Below are positions 44,001-54,340 of a stretch of DNA of 64,000 nt, in pieces (the stretch's first letter is position 1; the number at the start of each line of letters is the position of its first letter). Under the pieces are notes generated by a model. The model was not told the origin of the DNA. It searched no databases and saw only the letters and a list, made by a program, of their open reading frames with translations. The position numbers were made by a program, and so were the translations under genes. Origin of the DNA: Lithobates sylvaticus (taxonomy: Eukaryota; Chordata; Amphibia; Anura; Ranidae); contig CM053030.1 of NCBI GenBank assembly GCA_028564925.1, positions 373,824,945 to 373,888,944 on the forward strand, in the 5' to 3' direction.

Positions 44001-45104
44001 ACACCCACAGATGGGCCCGTGATCTAGGGGTAGATATAACCCCCTCCCAGTGGAGTACATCTTTTATTCACACACACCAAGCATCCAGATCAGGGTTCAC
44101 ACAGGAAAAGAACTTTAAATTACTTTCAAGGTGGTACAGAGTCCCATTCTCGGTGCACAGGATGTTCCCCGACACCACAGACGCTTGCTGGAGATGTCAC
44201 GGAGGACAGGGATCTTACATCCACGTTTGGTGGGACTGCATTAAGGTACGCCCCTTCTGGGACAACATATTTAAGATTTACAATGACATGTATCAAACCA
44301 CGCTAGCCCCTTCCCCCATGGTTGCTCTCCTATCTATCATCCCTGGGTCCATCAAATCGCAAAAGCATTGCCTATTAAGATTTATCCTCTCAGCGGCGAG
44401 ACACAATATAACCCTACACTGGAAGAAAGACATTACTCCCCCTCTATCAGGATGGGTGAACATACTTAATGATACCATGTTAATGGAAGAAATGCAAGCA
44501 AAAACAGATGACAGATATGATCAATTCAACAACTTATGGTCAATATGGCGCCACCACTCCACTATAGTGGGGCTATCAAACACGGTATAGGACTGAAATT
44601 AATACTAGCTACAAGCTATACCTATAAGCTATCCCAAACTTGCTCACCAAGCAGAAAGAGGACTTAACCTACCCCCTTACCCCCCCCCCTGCCCCCCCCC
44701 CCTTACCCCACTTATCCCCCCCTCAGTTATCAAACACTCTCTTCCGCCACCATGAAGAATACTCACCAGAAAGGTTTGAAATGTTACAATGCACAGGCCC
44801 CGGGCGGTGTCCACTGATAGATGACACCGCGCGGGGACAACCAAGCTCACTGCTAGACAAACCTTACCCATAGAAAACCAGGTAGAATAGCGCAGCACTA
44901 AGCTGTATATACACCCCCGCGGGTGCAACCTATAATCTATTCCTGCCTATGATACCAGCACCATCTACCCCCGCCGAATCCCCCAAGTTCCCCCCCTACC
45001 CCCTTATCATATGCTTACTGTTTATGTTATGTTTACTATGTTGTATAGACAGAATTTATTGAGCTGTATGTGCATATATTATTAATAAAAAAAAATATTC
45101 AACC
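41028..45104 (+). mobile_element. L1/Tx1-like LINE, 5' truncated
   Basis: A LINE of about 4.1 kb sits between two copies of a 70-72 bp direct repeat (40956-41027 and 45105-45174) that is the end of a Tc1 element. I read this as a long target duplication. The 3' UTR (44591-45104) is C-rich and ends in attaataaaaaaaaatatt. The first about 350 bp are pyrimidine-rich and do not look like endonuclease coding sequence. Confidence 0.85.
41225..44590 (+). CDS. LINE ORF2: reverse transcriptase, open frame
   Basis: A continuous frame of about 1120 codons has no internal stop. The true start is unknown, since the first codon here is GTG in pyrimidine-rich sequence. Around residue 85, SDHAPVHM is the end of an AP-endonuclease domain; most of that domain is absent. 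Reverse transcriptase motifs follow: GKSPGPDGYTPLFY (about 328), DAEKAFDRVSWP (about 458), GTRQGCPLSPLLF (about 515) and the catalytic YADD (about 558). The C-terminus holds CWRCHGG with a later H and WDC, the cysteine-histidine motif of the L1/Tx1 group. The intact frame implies recent insertion. Confidence 0.9.
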   Translation: MSIPIPSLYLPSPLLPSLPPSPGYFLLPLSPSPLSTFSYHLIPHTSSPTLSSNTAQQEPTTSVLTQTLLDFDPTYEIGLKLWSDHAPVHMTLGKLPYTNRRSSWRLNDNLLHDTVCFADVSKTITDFLQTHIQDETSNLNKWETLKCVLRGVLIKHGSRLKKARTTDIKRLFSQIASLEAQHKHTLDTKTLTELSNARRDLLQIFSDRALIAFTKGRHIHYAQANKCGKHLARVLHPRQKRQNITHIISPSQQKKSKNSEIISEFRQYYSTLYNLPSPSDSSPTTTLDLQQYIQETALPMIPQPDVEALELPITTTEFVAAIKGLKNGKSPGPDGYTPLFYKKFAQQLAPILTKAFDEVDDTHPLSLQLLQAQIVVIPKPGKDPSLCSNYRPISLLNIDLKLYSKILATRLAPLLPELIHSDQVGFIPGREARDNTTKTLHLITHAKSQHIPTCLLACDAEKAFDRVSWPFLHASLQQIGIGPRMISKIMSLYSRPSAKVLANGETSEAFSITNGTRQGCPLSPLLFAITVEHLAQAIRKNENIHGIPTPSAARKLSLYADDLLLYVTQPRLTIPNILAELDRFGTHSNFKLNITKTEALNISLTPPELETLKLQFPFRWQTKSVKYLGTEIPADTQDIYPLNYSPLLTTIRRSLESWHNLKLTWWGRMNVIKMDILPKALYLFQTLPILLPKAFFLSLRTLMTKFIWQHHPPRLKHKVLCAPKDRGGIGLPDFQTYHNAALFSRLLEWFPRPLLKPSISVEQDMAQTDLRALLWGYNAKFRSLPGLSPLTTAALTLWYDKACKLALTTDPGPLAPLFDNADLSTSLLRENLGTYHRKQWPTANQFVHPSTGHFRPSSDSPTDIAADWLSTLSLNHLSRSLHLSGQVHRQLTDFETMCNLSQTPRHTVSLIYKNIQTHQCETLPAYTHRWARDLGVDITPSQWSTSFIHTHQASRSGFTQEKNFKLLSRWYRVPFSVHRMFPDTTDACWRCHGGQGSYIHVWWDCIKVRPFWDNIFKIYNDMYQTTLAPSPMVALLSIIPGSIKSQKHCLLRFILSAARHNITLHWKKDITPPLSGWVNILNDTMLMEEMQAKTDDRYDQFNNLWSIWRHHSTIVGLSNTV

Positions 45105-45112
45105 CTAAACTA

Positions 45113-46697
45113 CAATGGATATAAAAATCTACACACCCGTTAAAATGTCAGGTTTTGGTTATGTAAAAAAATGACAAAGAAATTATTTCTGAACTTTGTC
45201 GACCTTTAATGTGACCTATAAACTGTACAACTCAGTTGAACAACAAACTGAAATCTTTTAGTTGGAGGGAAGTAAAAATAAAAAAAATAAAATAACATGG
45301 TTGCATAAGTGTGCACACCCTTAAACTAATACTTTGTTGAAGCACCTTTTGGATTTTATTACAGCACTCAAACTCATACCCAAAAAGACTATCAGCATGG
45401 CACAAATTGACTTGGCAATATTTGCCTACTCCTCTTTGCTAAAACACAGATTGCGAAGGGCATCTCCTGTGCACAGCCCTCTTCAGATCACCCCACAGAT
45501 TTTCAATTGGATTCAGGTCGGGTCTCTGGCTGGGCCATTCCAAAACTTTAATCTTCTTCTGGTGAAGCCATTCCTTTGTTAATTTGGATGTATGCTTTGG
45601 GTCGTTGTTATGCTGAAAGATGAAGTTCCTCTTCATGTTCAGCTTTCTAGCAGAAGCCTGAAGGTTTTGTGGCAATATTGACTGGTATTTGGAACTTTCC
45701 ATAATTCCCTCTACCTTTACTCTACCTTAACTAAGGCCCCTGTTCCAGCCAAAAATAAAAAGCCCCAAAGCATGATGCTGCCCCCACCATGCTTCAATGT
45801 GGGTATGGTGTTCTTTTTGCGCCAAACATATATCTTTTGGAACGATGGCCAAAAAGTTCAACCTTGGTTTCATCGGACCATAACATTTCCTCACATGCTT
45901 TTGGAAAACTTCAGATATGTTTTTGCTAAATTTAGCCAAGCTTGGATTGTATTTCTTCGTAAGAAAAGGCTTCCATCTTGCCACTCCACCCCACAGCCCA
46001 GACATATGAAGAATACAGGAGACTGTTGTCACATGTACCACACAGCCAGTACCTGCCAGATATTACTGCAGCTCCTTTAATGTTGCTGTAGGCTTCTTGG
46101 CAGACTCCCAGCTCGTCTTTGCCTCAATTTTAGAGGGACGTCCAGTTCTCGGTAATGTCACTGTTGTGCCATATTTTCTCCACTTGATGAGCACTGTCTT
46201 CACTGTGTGCCATGGTACATCTAATGCCTTGGAAATTATTTTGCACCCTTCTCCTGACTGATACCTTTTAACAATGAGATCCCTCTGATGCTTTGGAAGC
46301 TCTCTGCGGACCATAGCTTTTGCTGTTGGATGTGACGAAGAAAATGTCAGGAAAGACCTACTAGAATAGCTGAACCTTATTTGGGGTTAATCAGAGGCAC
46401 GTTAAATGATGGCAGCTGTGTACTGACTCTCATTTAACAAGAGTTTGAATGTGACTTAATTCTGAACACAGCTACATCCCCACTTATAAGAGGGTGTGCA
46501 CACTTATGCAACCATACTATATTATTTTTTTACTTTTACGTCACTCCACCTAAATTATTTTAGTTTGTTTTTCAACAACTATACAGTTTATAGGTCACAT
46601 TAAAAAGGTGGAAAAAGTTCTGAAACGATTTATCTTTATCTCATTTTTTTATATCACAGAAACCTGACATTTTAACAGGAGAGTGATATTCACTGTA
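45113..46697 (-). mobile_element. Tc1/mariner element F, degraded, split by the LINE
   Basis: The transposase is on the minus strand. The N-terminal helix-turn-helix part begins at 46314 (MVRRELPKHQRDLIVKRYQS). A middle part lies at 46041-45727 and the C-terminal part at 45702-45439, with [11 protein letters not shown] and [13 protein letters not shown]. The ends are caatggatataaaaatct and the complement of agtgaatatcactctcct, with TA flanks. Frameshifts separate the three parts. The LINE entered at the left end, leaving a second copy of that end at 40963-41027. Confidence 0.9.
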
Positions 46698-47191
46698 CAT
46701 AGATTTTACCCCACGGTCCCAGAAACATGTTTCAGAGGTTGCTCAAGTAGGGGCACGCTCCTACAGACTTTCTGGAGCTGTAGGGTGATTAAAATCAGTG
46801 TGCCAGAGAGTGTCTACTAAAGTGGCTCTAATAACAATGGTACAGTTGACCTTGACATACCAGATGTGCTTGTTTTTTTCTGAATTACTTTATTTAGCGC
46901 AGTTCTCTGGGCAATTGCAGTACATTTGAGCACCCCAGGAGTTCCATGGGAACAAGTTCTGAGATGCATGGATGCTATCTAACTCATGGAAAGGGTGCAC
47001 CATACTGTGATGAGTCTTGGCCACCTTACGGTTTTGTAGGGGTTTAGATACATAGATGGCAACAGTTCTTAATTATTACGTAGCAATACTTGATATCCTT
47101 GTTTTTATTTCTTTATTTTTTAACAGGAAAGCTTTATTCTTGATTTAAACTTTGAATGCTTGTTTTTCATGCTTTGTTTTATAGACTACAG

Positions 47192-47335
47192 CAGGGGTGC
47201 CCAACCAGTGGCCCGAGGAGCCCTCCGATGTGGCCCATGACCTCCTGATCTGGGATGGCGGGTTGGCAAGCCCAGATTGTGGGTTGCCAACCCGCCATCC
47301 CAGAGCATCAGTGTTGTGAATAAATCCACTGGTAG
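47192..47335. mobile_element. hAT-like fragment
   Basis: It starts caggggtgcccaaccagtgg, a typical hAT terminus, and contains an internal hairpin gatctgggatggcgggttgg with gggttgccaacccgccatcc. The right end is not seen. Confidence 0.5.
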
Positions 47336-47477
47336 AGCTTCTGTTAAAAAAAATTAAATAAAAATAAAAAAGCCACTGGTAGAGGAAGCAAGAAGCTACC
47401 TGAATGGAAGACTTATTAAAGAGAAGTTTATTTCTTAAATCACAGTGTATATGTGGGCATATCTGTTCTGCAGTGGT

Positions 47478-47990
47478 TACTGGGCTGCTTTCAAACCGAT
47501 CCGCAGGTGCAGCACCGAAAACCTGCGGGTTACCTGCACTGAGCCATTGACTTCTGTTATTACCTGCAGGTATCGTGAGCTTTCAGAAAGTACAGCCAAC
47601 CCACAGGAAAGCCACAGGTGCACTTGTCTGCACCCTCTGTGTAGGTAAACCACAGTGCATCAATGTGAAAACAGCCTTAGGCCCCATGGACACTATCGAT
47701 CTGACCCTCCATTCACCTCTATCGAGCCGCAGATGTAAACGGATTTGTGGCTGTTTACACCCCACCTACCTCCAATCCTATCTGTCTGATTCTATTTGGG
47801 TAGATGGGATCCAAGGGCCCGTAGAGTGGGTTTGGGTTGCGTCCGTGTCCGCTCTGCATATGCAGAGCATATTATGGTAAGTCATCCAGGTCCTGAAGCT
47901 GCAAAAGCAGCCCCAGACCATCACCAAAAAAAAATGTAAAGTCTGAGCACGGAATCTGGTGTGTTCCACCAAATACATAGAGCGAGTTGC
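47478..47990. repeat. Probable adjacent MITEs
   Basis: A stretch from ggctgctttcaaacc to gtgaaaacagcc looks like one MITE, followed at once by TTA and ggccccatggacac, a start of another. Ends of the second are not clear. Confidence 0.35.
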
Positions 47991-48093
47991 AGCACCCAGA
48001 GTGTATTTTATTGCTCATTTGGAAGCAGAAGCATACAGTTGTGCAATAAAATATGCTCTCACCGCTGGTTTTTAAAATTATATATATATATAA

Positions 48094-48252
48094 GAAAAGG
48101 TCCAGAGGATCGCTGCACTGAAAATGTCTTTATTGAACCAAAGTTCAAATATTACATAATGTGCAAGTTCATGAACTTACACATTATGTAATGTTTGTTT
48201 GAATTTGGTTCAATAAAGACATTTTAAGTGCAGTGATCCTCTGGACTTTTTC
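48094..48252. mobile_element. Fold-back MITE, about 78-bp arms
   Basis: The left arm aaaggtccagaggatcgctg to cataatgtgcaagttcatg is an almost perfect inverted copy of the right arm ending cagtgatcctctggactttt. There is almost no spacer. Contains gtctttattgaaccaaa and its complement. Confidence 0.85.
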
Positions 48253-48307
48253 ATGTAATATTTAACATTTTGTTATAGACCACATGTACAAATCTTTCTT
48301 TCTTGAA

Positions 48308-48318
48308 AAACTTTTATT
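48308..48318 (-). terminator. Candidate polyA signal, ZDHHC3 proximal transcript
   Basis: The plus-strand run cttttattgcatt contains TTTATT, that is AATAAA on the minus strand, in largely repeat-free sequence downstream of the proximal terminal exon. It would give a 3' UTR of nearly 6 kb. Nearer TTTATT matches exist (for example near 53261), so this is only one candidate. Confidence 0.2.
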
Positions 48319-49670
48319 GCATTATTGTTTTCAGTATGGAAGCATATACTGTACAGAACTAAATGAGATGCAGCTTTCAGTTCACATTTTAAATAAAAAC
48401 AGTAAACAGTTCCCAATCTGCAGTAATCTATAAATCTTGGGAAGCCCGATTACAAGCCATTATCACACCATACCCATCAGAAAATCAAGACCATGATAAT
48501 CTTCAAAATTTTTTCAAAAATAATAATAAAAAAAAAAAATACATATGATACAGTTATTTGCCAAAATATAAGTAAAAATACTCTGCAGCAATATATGAAT
48601 GGAATGTGTACTTCATATACATGTATATTTCTACATACCAGAATTTTAGAATATCTCCTGCAAAGCAGATCTGCACAGCCTCTGCACTCCATTATTGAGC
48701 ATGATAAAAACAAGATATGTAGTAACTAAAGCTCCCATCATGCTTAGATTCCACAGAACCCTAGGAACCATCAGTTCTAATCCAATCACTTACACATTAT
48801 ACAACTAAAAGCAAAGTCTCTAATATTAGAGGAGTTACAACATCAAATGGCAACGTAACAGTGTAGGCCTTTGATGTAAGAAACAGTCTTTTTTTAAAGT
48901 TGTTTTAAAAAAAAAAAATTGGGTGTAATCAGCTAAAGTTCATGTCAGTATAGTTTATAAATAAATAGGTTCATGAGATCAGCCATTTTTCCCTACTACA
49001 TCTGTAGACTCTCCTTTCTGCTCAGTTGCACTACACAAGTGATTGTTCTTTCAATGCAGTCAATTAGGGAAGATATACACAGAGATTCGCTTGGATTCAA
49101 ATTGCTAAAAACATCTTACAAGAACATGCTTAAAGTGACCCGGTCACTACAGGGTCACAACTACAGTAATGCCAGTCTGTAAGAGAAGATGATCAGTACT
49201 TACCTTGCTGGTAGCCCATGTAGTAAAACTCTGGCGTGTTGCAGTTCTCTGGCCCCTGCAGGTATCCCACACTTCGGGGCGAGTTAAAAACCCGCTCCGC
49301 CCATGTGAAATGTAGACCCACCCACCAGCTCATAAATCACGACAGGACGTATAAGCCAGCGGGAGAAACCACAGTGCATGCCAAAGTGTCAATTACCTGC
49401 AGGGGCTAGAAAACCCAAAATGCTATTTTAGTTTGTTAAAACACAAGTTTTAACACATGGGCCACTGGAAAGGTAAGTATAGTGCATCTTCTTTCACATC
49501 CTTTTATTTTAGTTGTTTCGTCATACTGAAAGAATTCATACTAAGTGAAATTCAAGGCAAACGGCTAAACACACAACTGAAATATATACATGTGAACAGT
49601 ATTTCTTGCATCAGCTGTGCAGCTTCCAGTGCCACCTGCCTGCTGCATGGGCAATGAATAAAGCCGGGTA

Positions 49671-50100
49671 CACACTACAAAAAACTGTTAGCTCCGGTGG
49701 AAGCCGTTGTACCAACCATGCAAGGCTAGTCCAGCGATCTCCCCCGCTAAGTTGTTGTGCTCTGGCAGGGGGATGCCCCCCCCCCCCACCAGAACACTCC
49801 AATCAGCGCTCTCGGCCTCGGCTCTCGGCCACAGAAGCTGGCCGTTTGACCAGCTTCTTTCGGACATGCATGCTGGAAAACCAACAGCCGATTGACTCCA
49901 GATCAGCGCTCTCGGCCAATGGCCGAGAGCGCTGATCTGGAGTCAATCGGCTGTTGGTTTTCCAGCATGCATGTCCGAAAGAAGCTGGTAAAGACGGCCA
50001 GCTTCTGTCGGCCAGACTGACAAACACGGGCAGAATGTTGGCATTTTTTTTTGAACCGGCAAATGTCTCCCGATATTCTGCTTGTGTGTACAGGGCTTAC
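49671..50100. mobile_element. MITE with perfect central palindrome
   Basis: The outer ends are aagccgggtacacacta and gtgtgtacagggctta. The centre 49849-49989 is a perfect palindrome of two 70-bp arms around the single base 49919. It extends imperfectly by another 17 bp on each side (agaagctggccgt in both arms). A poly-C run lies at 49777-49789. No coding capacity. Confidence 0.85.
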
Positions 50101-53100
50101 ATACATTGCTGACACAATTTCCACTGAGCAGGTGGTGGTATAGGAAAGAGAGTGAGGCTTTAATAGAGGTTAGTAGTTTCACTTGCCTAGATAGGTAGTG
50201 TGTCAGACCTGTGTGAAATCATTAGATTAGCTGAACAGAATTACAAAATCTTTTGGGAGGTAAAACAGTCCACATCATATACATGAGAGCCATCTGTCTG
50301 GAGTTAAATTTTTAATGATAAATCAGACAAAAACTGCCTAAGTTTTATTATCAGTGCAATTTACATGAATGTAGATGCATTTTAATCACTAGAAAAAAGT
50401 CTTTTTTTTTTTTAGGTAATCTTAAGACTACCCTGCTTAATTTTACAGGTACCAAAGTATAAAGGGCGATATAAAAAGACAAAACCATAGGAAAGCAAGG
50501 GAAATAGGTTTAGTGCACTTTTAATTCAAGGTGCGCACAGGTCCTACATACTTGGAATATTACATTTTTTAAGAAATACAGTATGTCCCAAGTGATAGTC
50601 CCATGGTCCTGGTTGATATATTAGGAATTTCCTGTCACAAGCCTGTGAAGTGTCAGCTTGAAAAAGACAAAATAAGACACAAGCTGTACAAATTAAAATG
50701 GACTTAACACAAAAAAGTAAGGATTTCCTGTCTTATAAGGAAATCAAAGGGATTCCAAGCATAACCCCAAAGCACTGTAATGTTTCCCCTGAACTCCTTC
50801 TAAAAAATAGCACTGCAATTACTGTGCTTAAAGCCCCAAAGCTGCATATCTGCAGGGTGAGATCATCTAAAGACACTGCTGCCGCAGACTTCTAATCACG
50901 TGAGTTTTGGTGATATCTCTATTGGACTGCTCAGTATTCTGCTTCCTGGAGAGGAAGCTGTTCCAGAGGACCTGCAAGGCAAGGATCTCCCTGCTTCCAC
51001 TTGTTATCAGGGGGCAGTTCTGCTACGAGGAAGCAAATCAAGATGGGACTTGCCCTACATTGTTCTGCACTGTGTGGGTGTAAGTCAGTAATGAGGGACA
51101 GATCAGATGTGGGGAGCCCACAGGCAATATTATTGCTAGTCCTTTGCACGCTGCTATATTATTTCTGGCAGTTTACAAAGTTAAGGTCCCATGACAACAA
51201 AATTGCACATAGCAATTGCCATTTCCACATTTGCCCTGGATTATAATGAATGCGTCGGAGAAGCAGCAGAATGGGGGTAGCATGCTCATGGAGTGTTACA
51301 ACATATTTTCCTTTGGGGCTTTACTGGCAATTTCTAGCAAGTATGCAGGATCCAACAGTAGCAAAATATTGTGGCTCAATGAACAAAAAGCCACTTAACA
51401 AAAAGGCACATAGAAGATTTATTGCTAAAGGAGTTTTACATCAGCATGTGTTCTGAAAATAGTGATGAGATGCTAAGGCCCTGTACACACCTGGGCGTAG
51501 CAGAAACGTACGCTGTGGTTGTGGTGCCATTATTTTTCAATGGCAACCCAAACATGGGTAGCAGTTGCAGGTTTTGCCACGCGTTTTACAAATGAAAAAT
51601 GCACGATTAAAAATGCATCAGGCTCAGTGCCAAACTTTGGTACATAAGCTTCTTCAGTGCGCTTTTGGAGCAGAGGTAGGCCCATTCAAATTAATGGTGC
51701 CACTCCAAAAACCACACTAAAAAAATATATATAATTTTTTTTTTAAAAAAGACAAAAATACAACACGTTAGCATCACTCAAGTGTGAACGAGGCCTTAAG
51801 ATTTGCTTTTAGATTTGTGCCTATTTGAGGATTATTTAAACAGCGTTTACAGTTACCACATTTGCAAACATATTAGAAAGGGATAATAGTAATAAGGTGA
51901 ATAACATTTGCTCTGTGCAGATCACGAAATAAATATACTTAAAAAAAATTCAACAACTGGAGATAGCGGGACAATTAAATAACCTCATACGAGGATAGCT
52001 TGATACAACGTGGGAGATACGAGGAAAACCGACTCGTAAATACTGCAATACAGCTGCGGTAAAATGATTTTTTGCACTGAACACAAATTTAACAATTACA
52101 TACCCAGGATATAAATACAACCCTTGATCCACTGTTGAAATGAGCATCACGGTGTATCAATAGCATATGGAGTGCCAGAGGTTGCACATTCTTGCTCTAT
52201 TATACAGTATACTTGGTTATACAATAAATACCTCAAAGAACGGATTTTAAAGCTACAAATTATCCTTTTGAATTTGCACTACAACCCAAAACAGTCTGTA
52301 TGTCTGTGTCCAGCACATTTTATACACACTGCCTTAGAGGGTATAAATGTAGATTTCCCCTCTTTGGAAGGGAAAGTTGTTGGTGGTCTTAAGCTAAAGC
52401 AAAGAGGAAGAGTTACAACCGCAACCAAATTCCACTCGCTAAAGTTCCGACTGCTATAGTCTATGGTCTATTATCTAGAATTTAGCCACAGTGCCTTTTA
52501 GTGCTGATGGCAATAATCGAGAAATTAGCTACAAATGTTTTTTTTGTGCTGATGGCAGCACGTTTACCCTACAGGTAGAAAAACATTTTTTTTAAAATGG
52601 CACACACTTAATACCTGGGTATAAAGCTATCCATAGATCCCGCCATAGCTAGAATCTAGATTTTAAAACGTATGAAGGTAGGAGACAACAGATGCTCAAA
52701 AAATCCCTAAAAAGTAGTAAGTATAAGACAATTCAAGTGCACTGGCTGCACATATGTTCAATTCTCCTAAACCACATAATACAGGAGAAATATAGCTGTA
52801 AAATTGCCAATTTAAATGCCATGTAGCCAATATCAATAAAAATGACCAAAATTACAGCTTTTTGGGGTGAAATCTTAAAAAAAAAAAAAAAAGGGACACA
52901 CTTCCAGAATGTCATGCTTTTTTTTTCTTTTTCAGTAAAGGTGTATAGGATTTTCTTTGTGTAATGAACTAAGGCCTGCCTTCCTAAAGATAAAGTTGCG
53001 ATATCAATACACTACATTACCTTCACATTTACCAACATTTCAAACTAACTTTAATCTCATTCGCTTCAATAGGCATTTTCTCCGATTAGGTTTCACCATT

Positions 53101-54181
53101 ACAATTTGGGACGGCTCAAATGAGTATTCGAAGGGCTGGCCATACACTATACATACATTTTTAAAAGAGTGTTTTGAATATTATAATATATCGGACTGCC
53201 ACTAAGAAACATACTTATAGCCTAGAATTGTGTTGCAGAACCCCCCCCCCCCCCTGCATTTATTCTAGAAGGACAGAGATTTAACTAGGAAGATAAGTAT
53301 GCTAAAATTGCAGTTATAAGGTCCACTGTTACTCCACAAATGTCCTGTTCATGAGCTTGGACCATTGAGGGTGGGTCTAAGGTTACAAAATCACCATGCC
53401 CATTGAATGTGTTGCAGTAAAAGACATTCCACACTGTCCTACAGCAACCAATCACATTTGCCAGAACAAAAGGAAGAATTTGGTGGCTAAAGAGCAACCA
53501 ACCTTTTCTTACCTAGCTCTGATACCAGGATACCAGACATGATTACTTTTCAAGAATTCATTTGTGTAGCAAGGTCTAACAATCTGACTGAAGAATAAGC
53601 CTTATACATTTCCTCTGTGCAACAGTTTACAGTCATCTTACAAGAACCTGTAAAATGATGATTTGAAGTATATTTTGCAAGCTATAAAGAGATGCTACTT
53701 TGAGCCTTTAAACCCCCCATAATACTATTGCAAACCAAAACATCTGGAGGTTCAAGCCAGAAGAAGAGGTCTCTCTCTCTCCACTATTTCTAGAGATTTC
53801 AAATGCTACCAAATTCAAGAGCACTTGTGTCCTAATGACTAAGCCAGACGTTAGTGATTAATTGGCACAGTCCGCTATGGCAAATGATGGCAGTTGAAGT
53901 CAAAAAGCCAGTTGGTTAGAAGAGACGAAGCAGTGAAGAACCAAAAAGGGAAGGCATCCATTTTGTTACTGTGAAGAAAGCAGAGATGGAAAGAAAAGAC
54001 CAAACGGTTCCAGAAGTCAGGAGCAAGCAACTGCTGTACGTTGGAGGCTTCTTCCCAGCAGGAACTTTCAGCCAATACAAAAATAATATGTTGTATTTGT
54101 ATGAAACATTCAGTGTTAAGCTGGTAAATAGTAGTACTGTGGTGTTTGTTTTTCTGTGTGGTAAAACTGGCACAGAAATCT
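50101..54181 (-). other. Probable ZDHHC3 3' UTR and downstream sequence
   Basis: Apart from the MITE at 51478-51798 and homopolymer runs (poly-C at 53239-53254) this region is free of recognised transposons, unlike its surroundings. That fits a long 3' UTR after the proximal ZDHHC3 stop. The extent is not fixed by sequence. Confidence 0.35.
51478..51798. mobile_element. MITE, AAGGCCCTGTACACACC family
   Basis: It starts aaggccctgtacacacctgg and ends caagtgtgaacgaggcctta, about 320 bp. It has the same interior phrases (gcttctt-agtg, tttggagcagagg) as the rearranged copy at 15088. Confidence 0.75.
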
Positions 54182-54340
54182 TCAGACCACATATTGATAA
54201 GGGTCTGCTTTTCCCTGTTCTGGAGTGGCGAGGGGGTTAAGCCATGCTATAGAGAACGGATGGCCAAATACTGCTTTCAGATTCATCCATTTTGTTTTTT
54301 TAGCCCATCTTCGCTCTTCCTTTTTCAACTGTTCTATTCC
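54182..54340 (-). CDS. zdhhc3: ZDHHC3 proximal terminal exon (short tail isoform)
   Basis: The exon encodes 52 residues plus TGA, in phase 0 after an acceptor ending ttccag. It reads [20 protein letters not shown], then [16 protein letters not shown], and ends [10 protein letters not shown]. This matches the C-terminus of the main mammalian ZDHHC3 isoform almost residue for residue, by memory. It joins the internal exon at DET|GIE. The exon lies in the minus direction between a candidate 3' UTR (below 54182) and repeat-containing intron. Confidence 0.94.
   Translation of the reverse strand, partial: GIEQLKKEERRWAKKTKWMNLKAVFGHPFSIAWLNPLATPEQGKADPYQYVV

Noticed and set aside
53875-54192. Minus-strand frame starting at 54192 as a separate gene
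   Set aside because: It begins inside the last codons of the ZDHHC3 proximal exon in another frame and runs into its 3' UTR.
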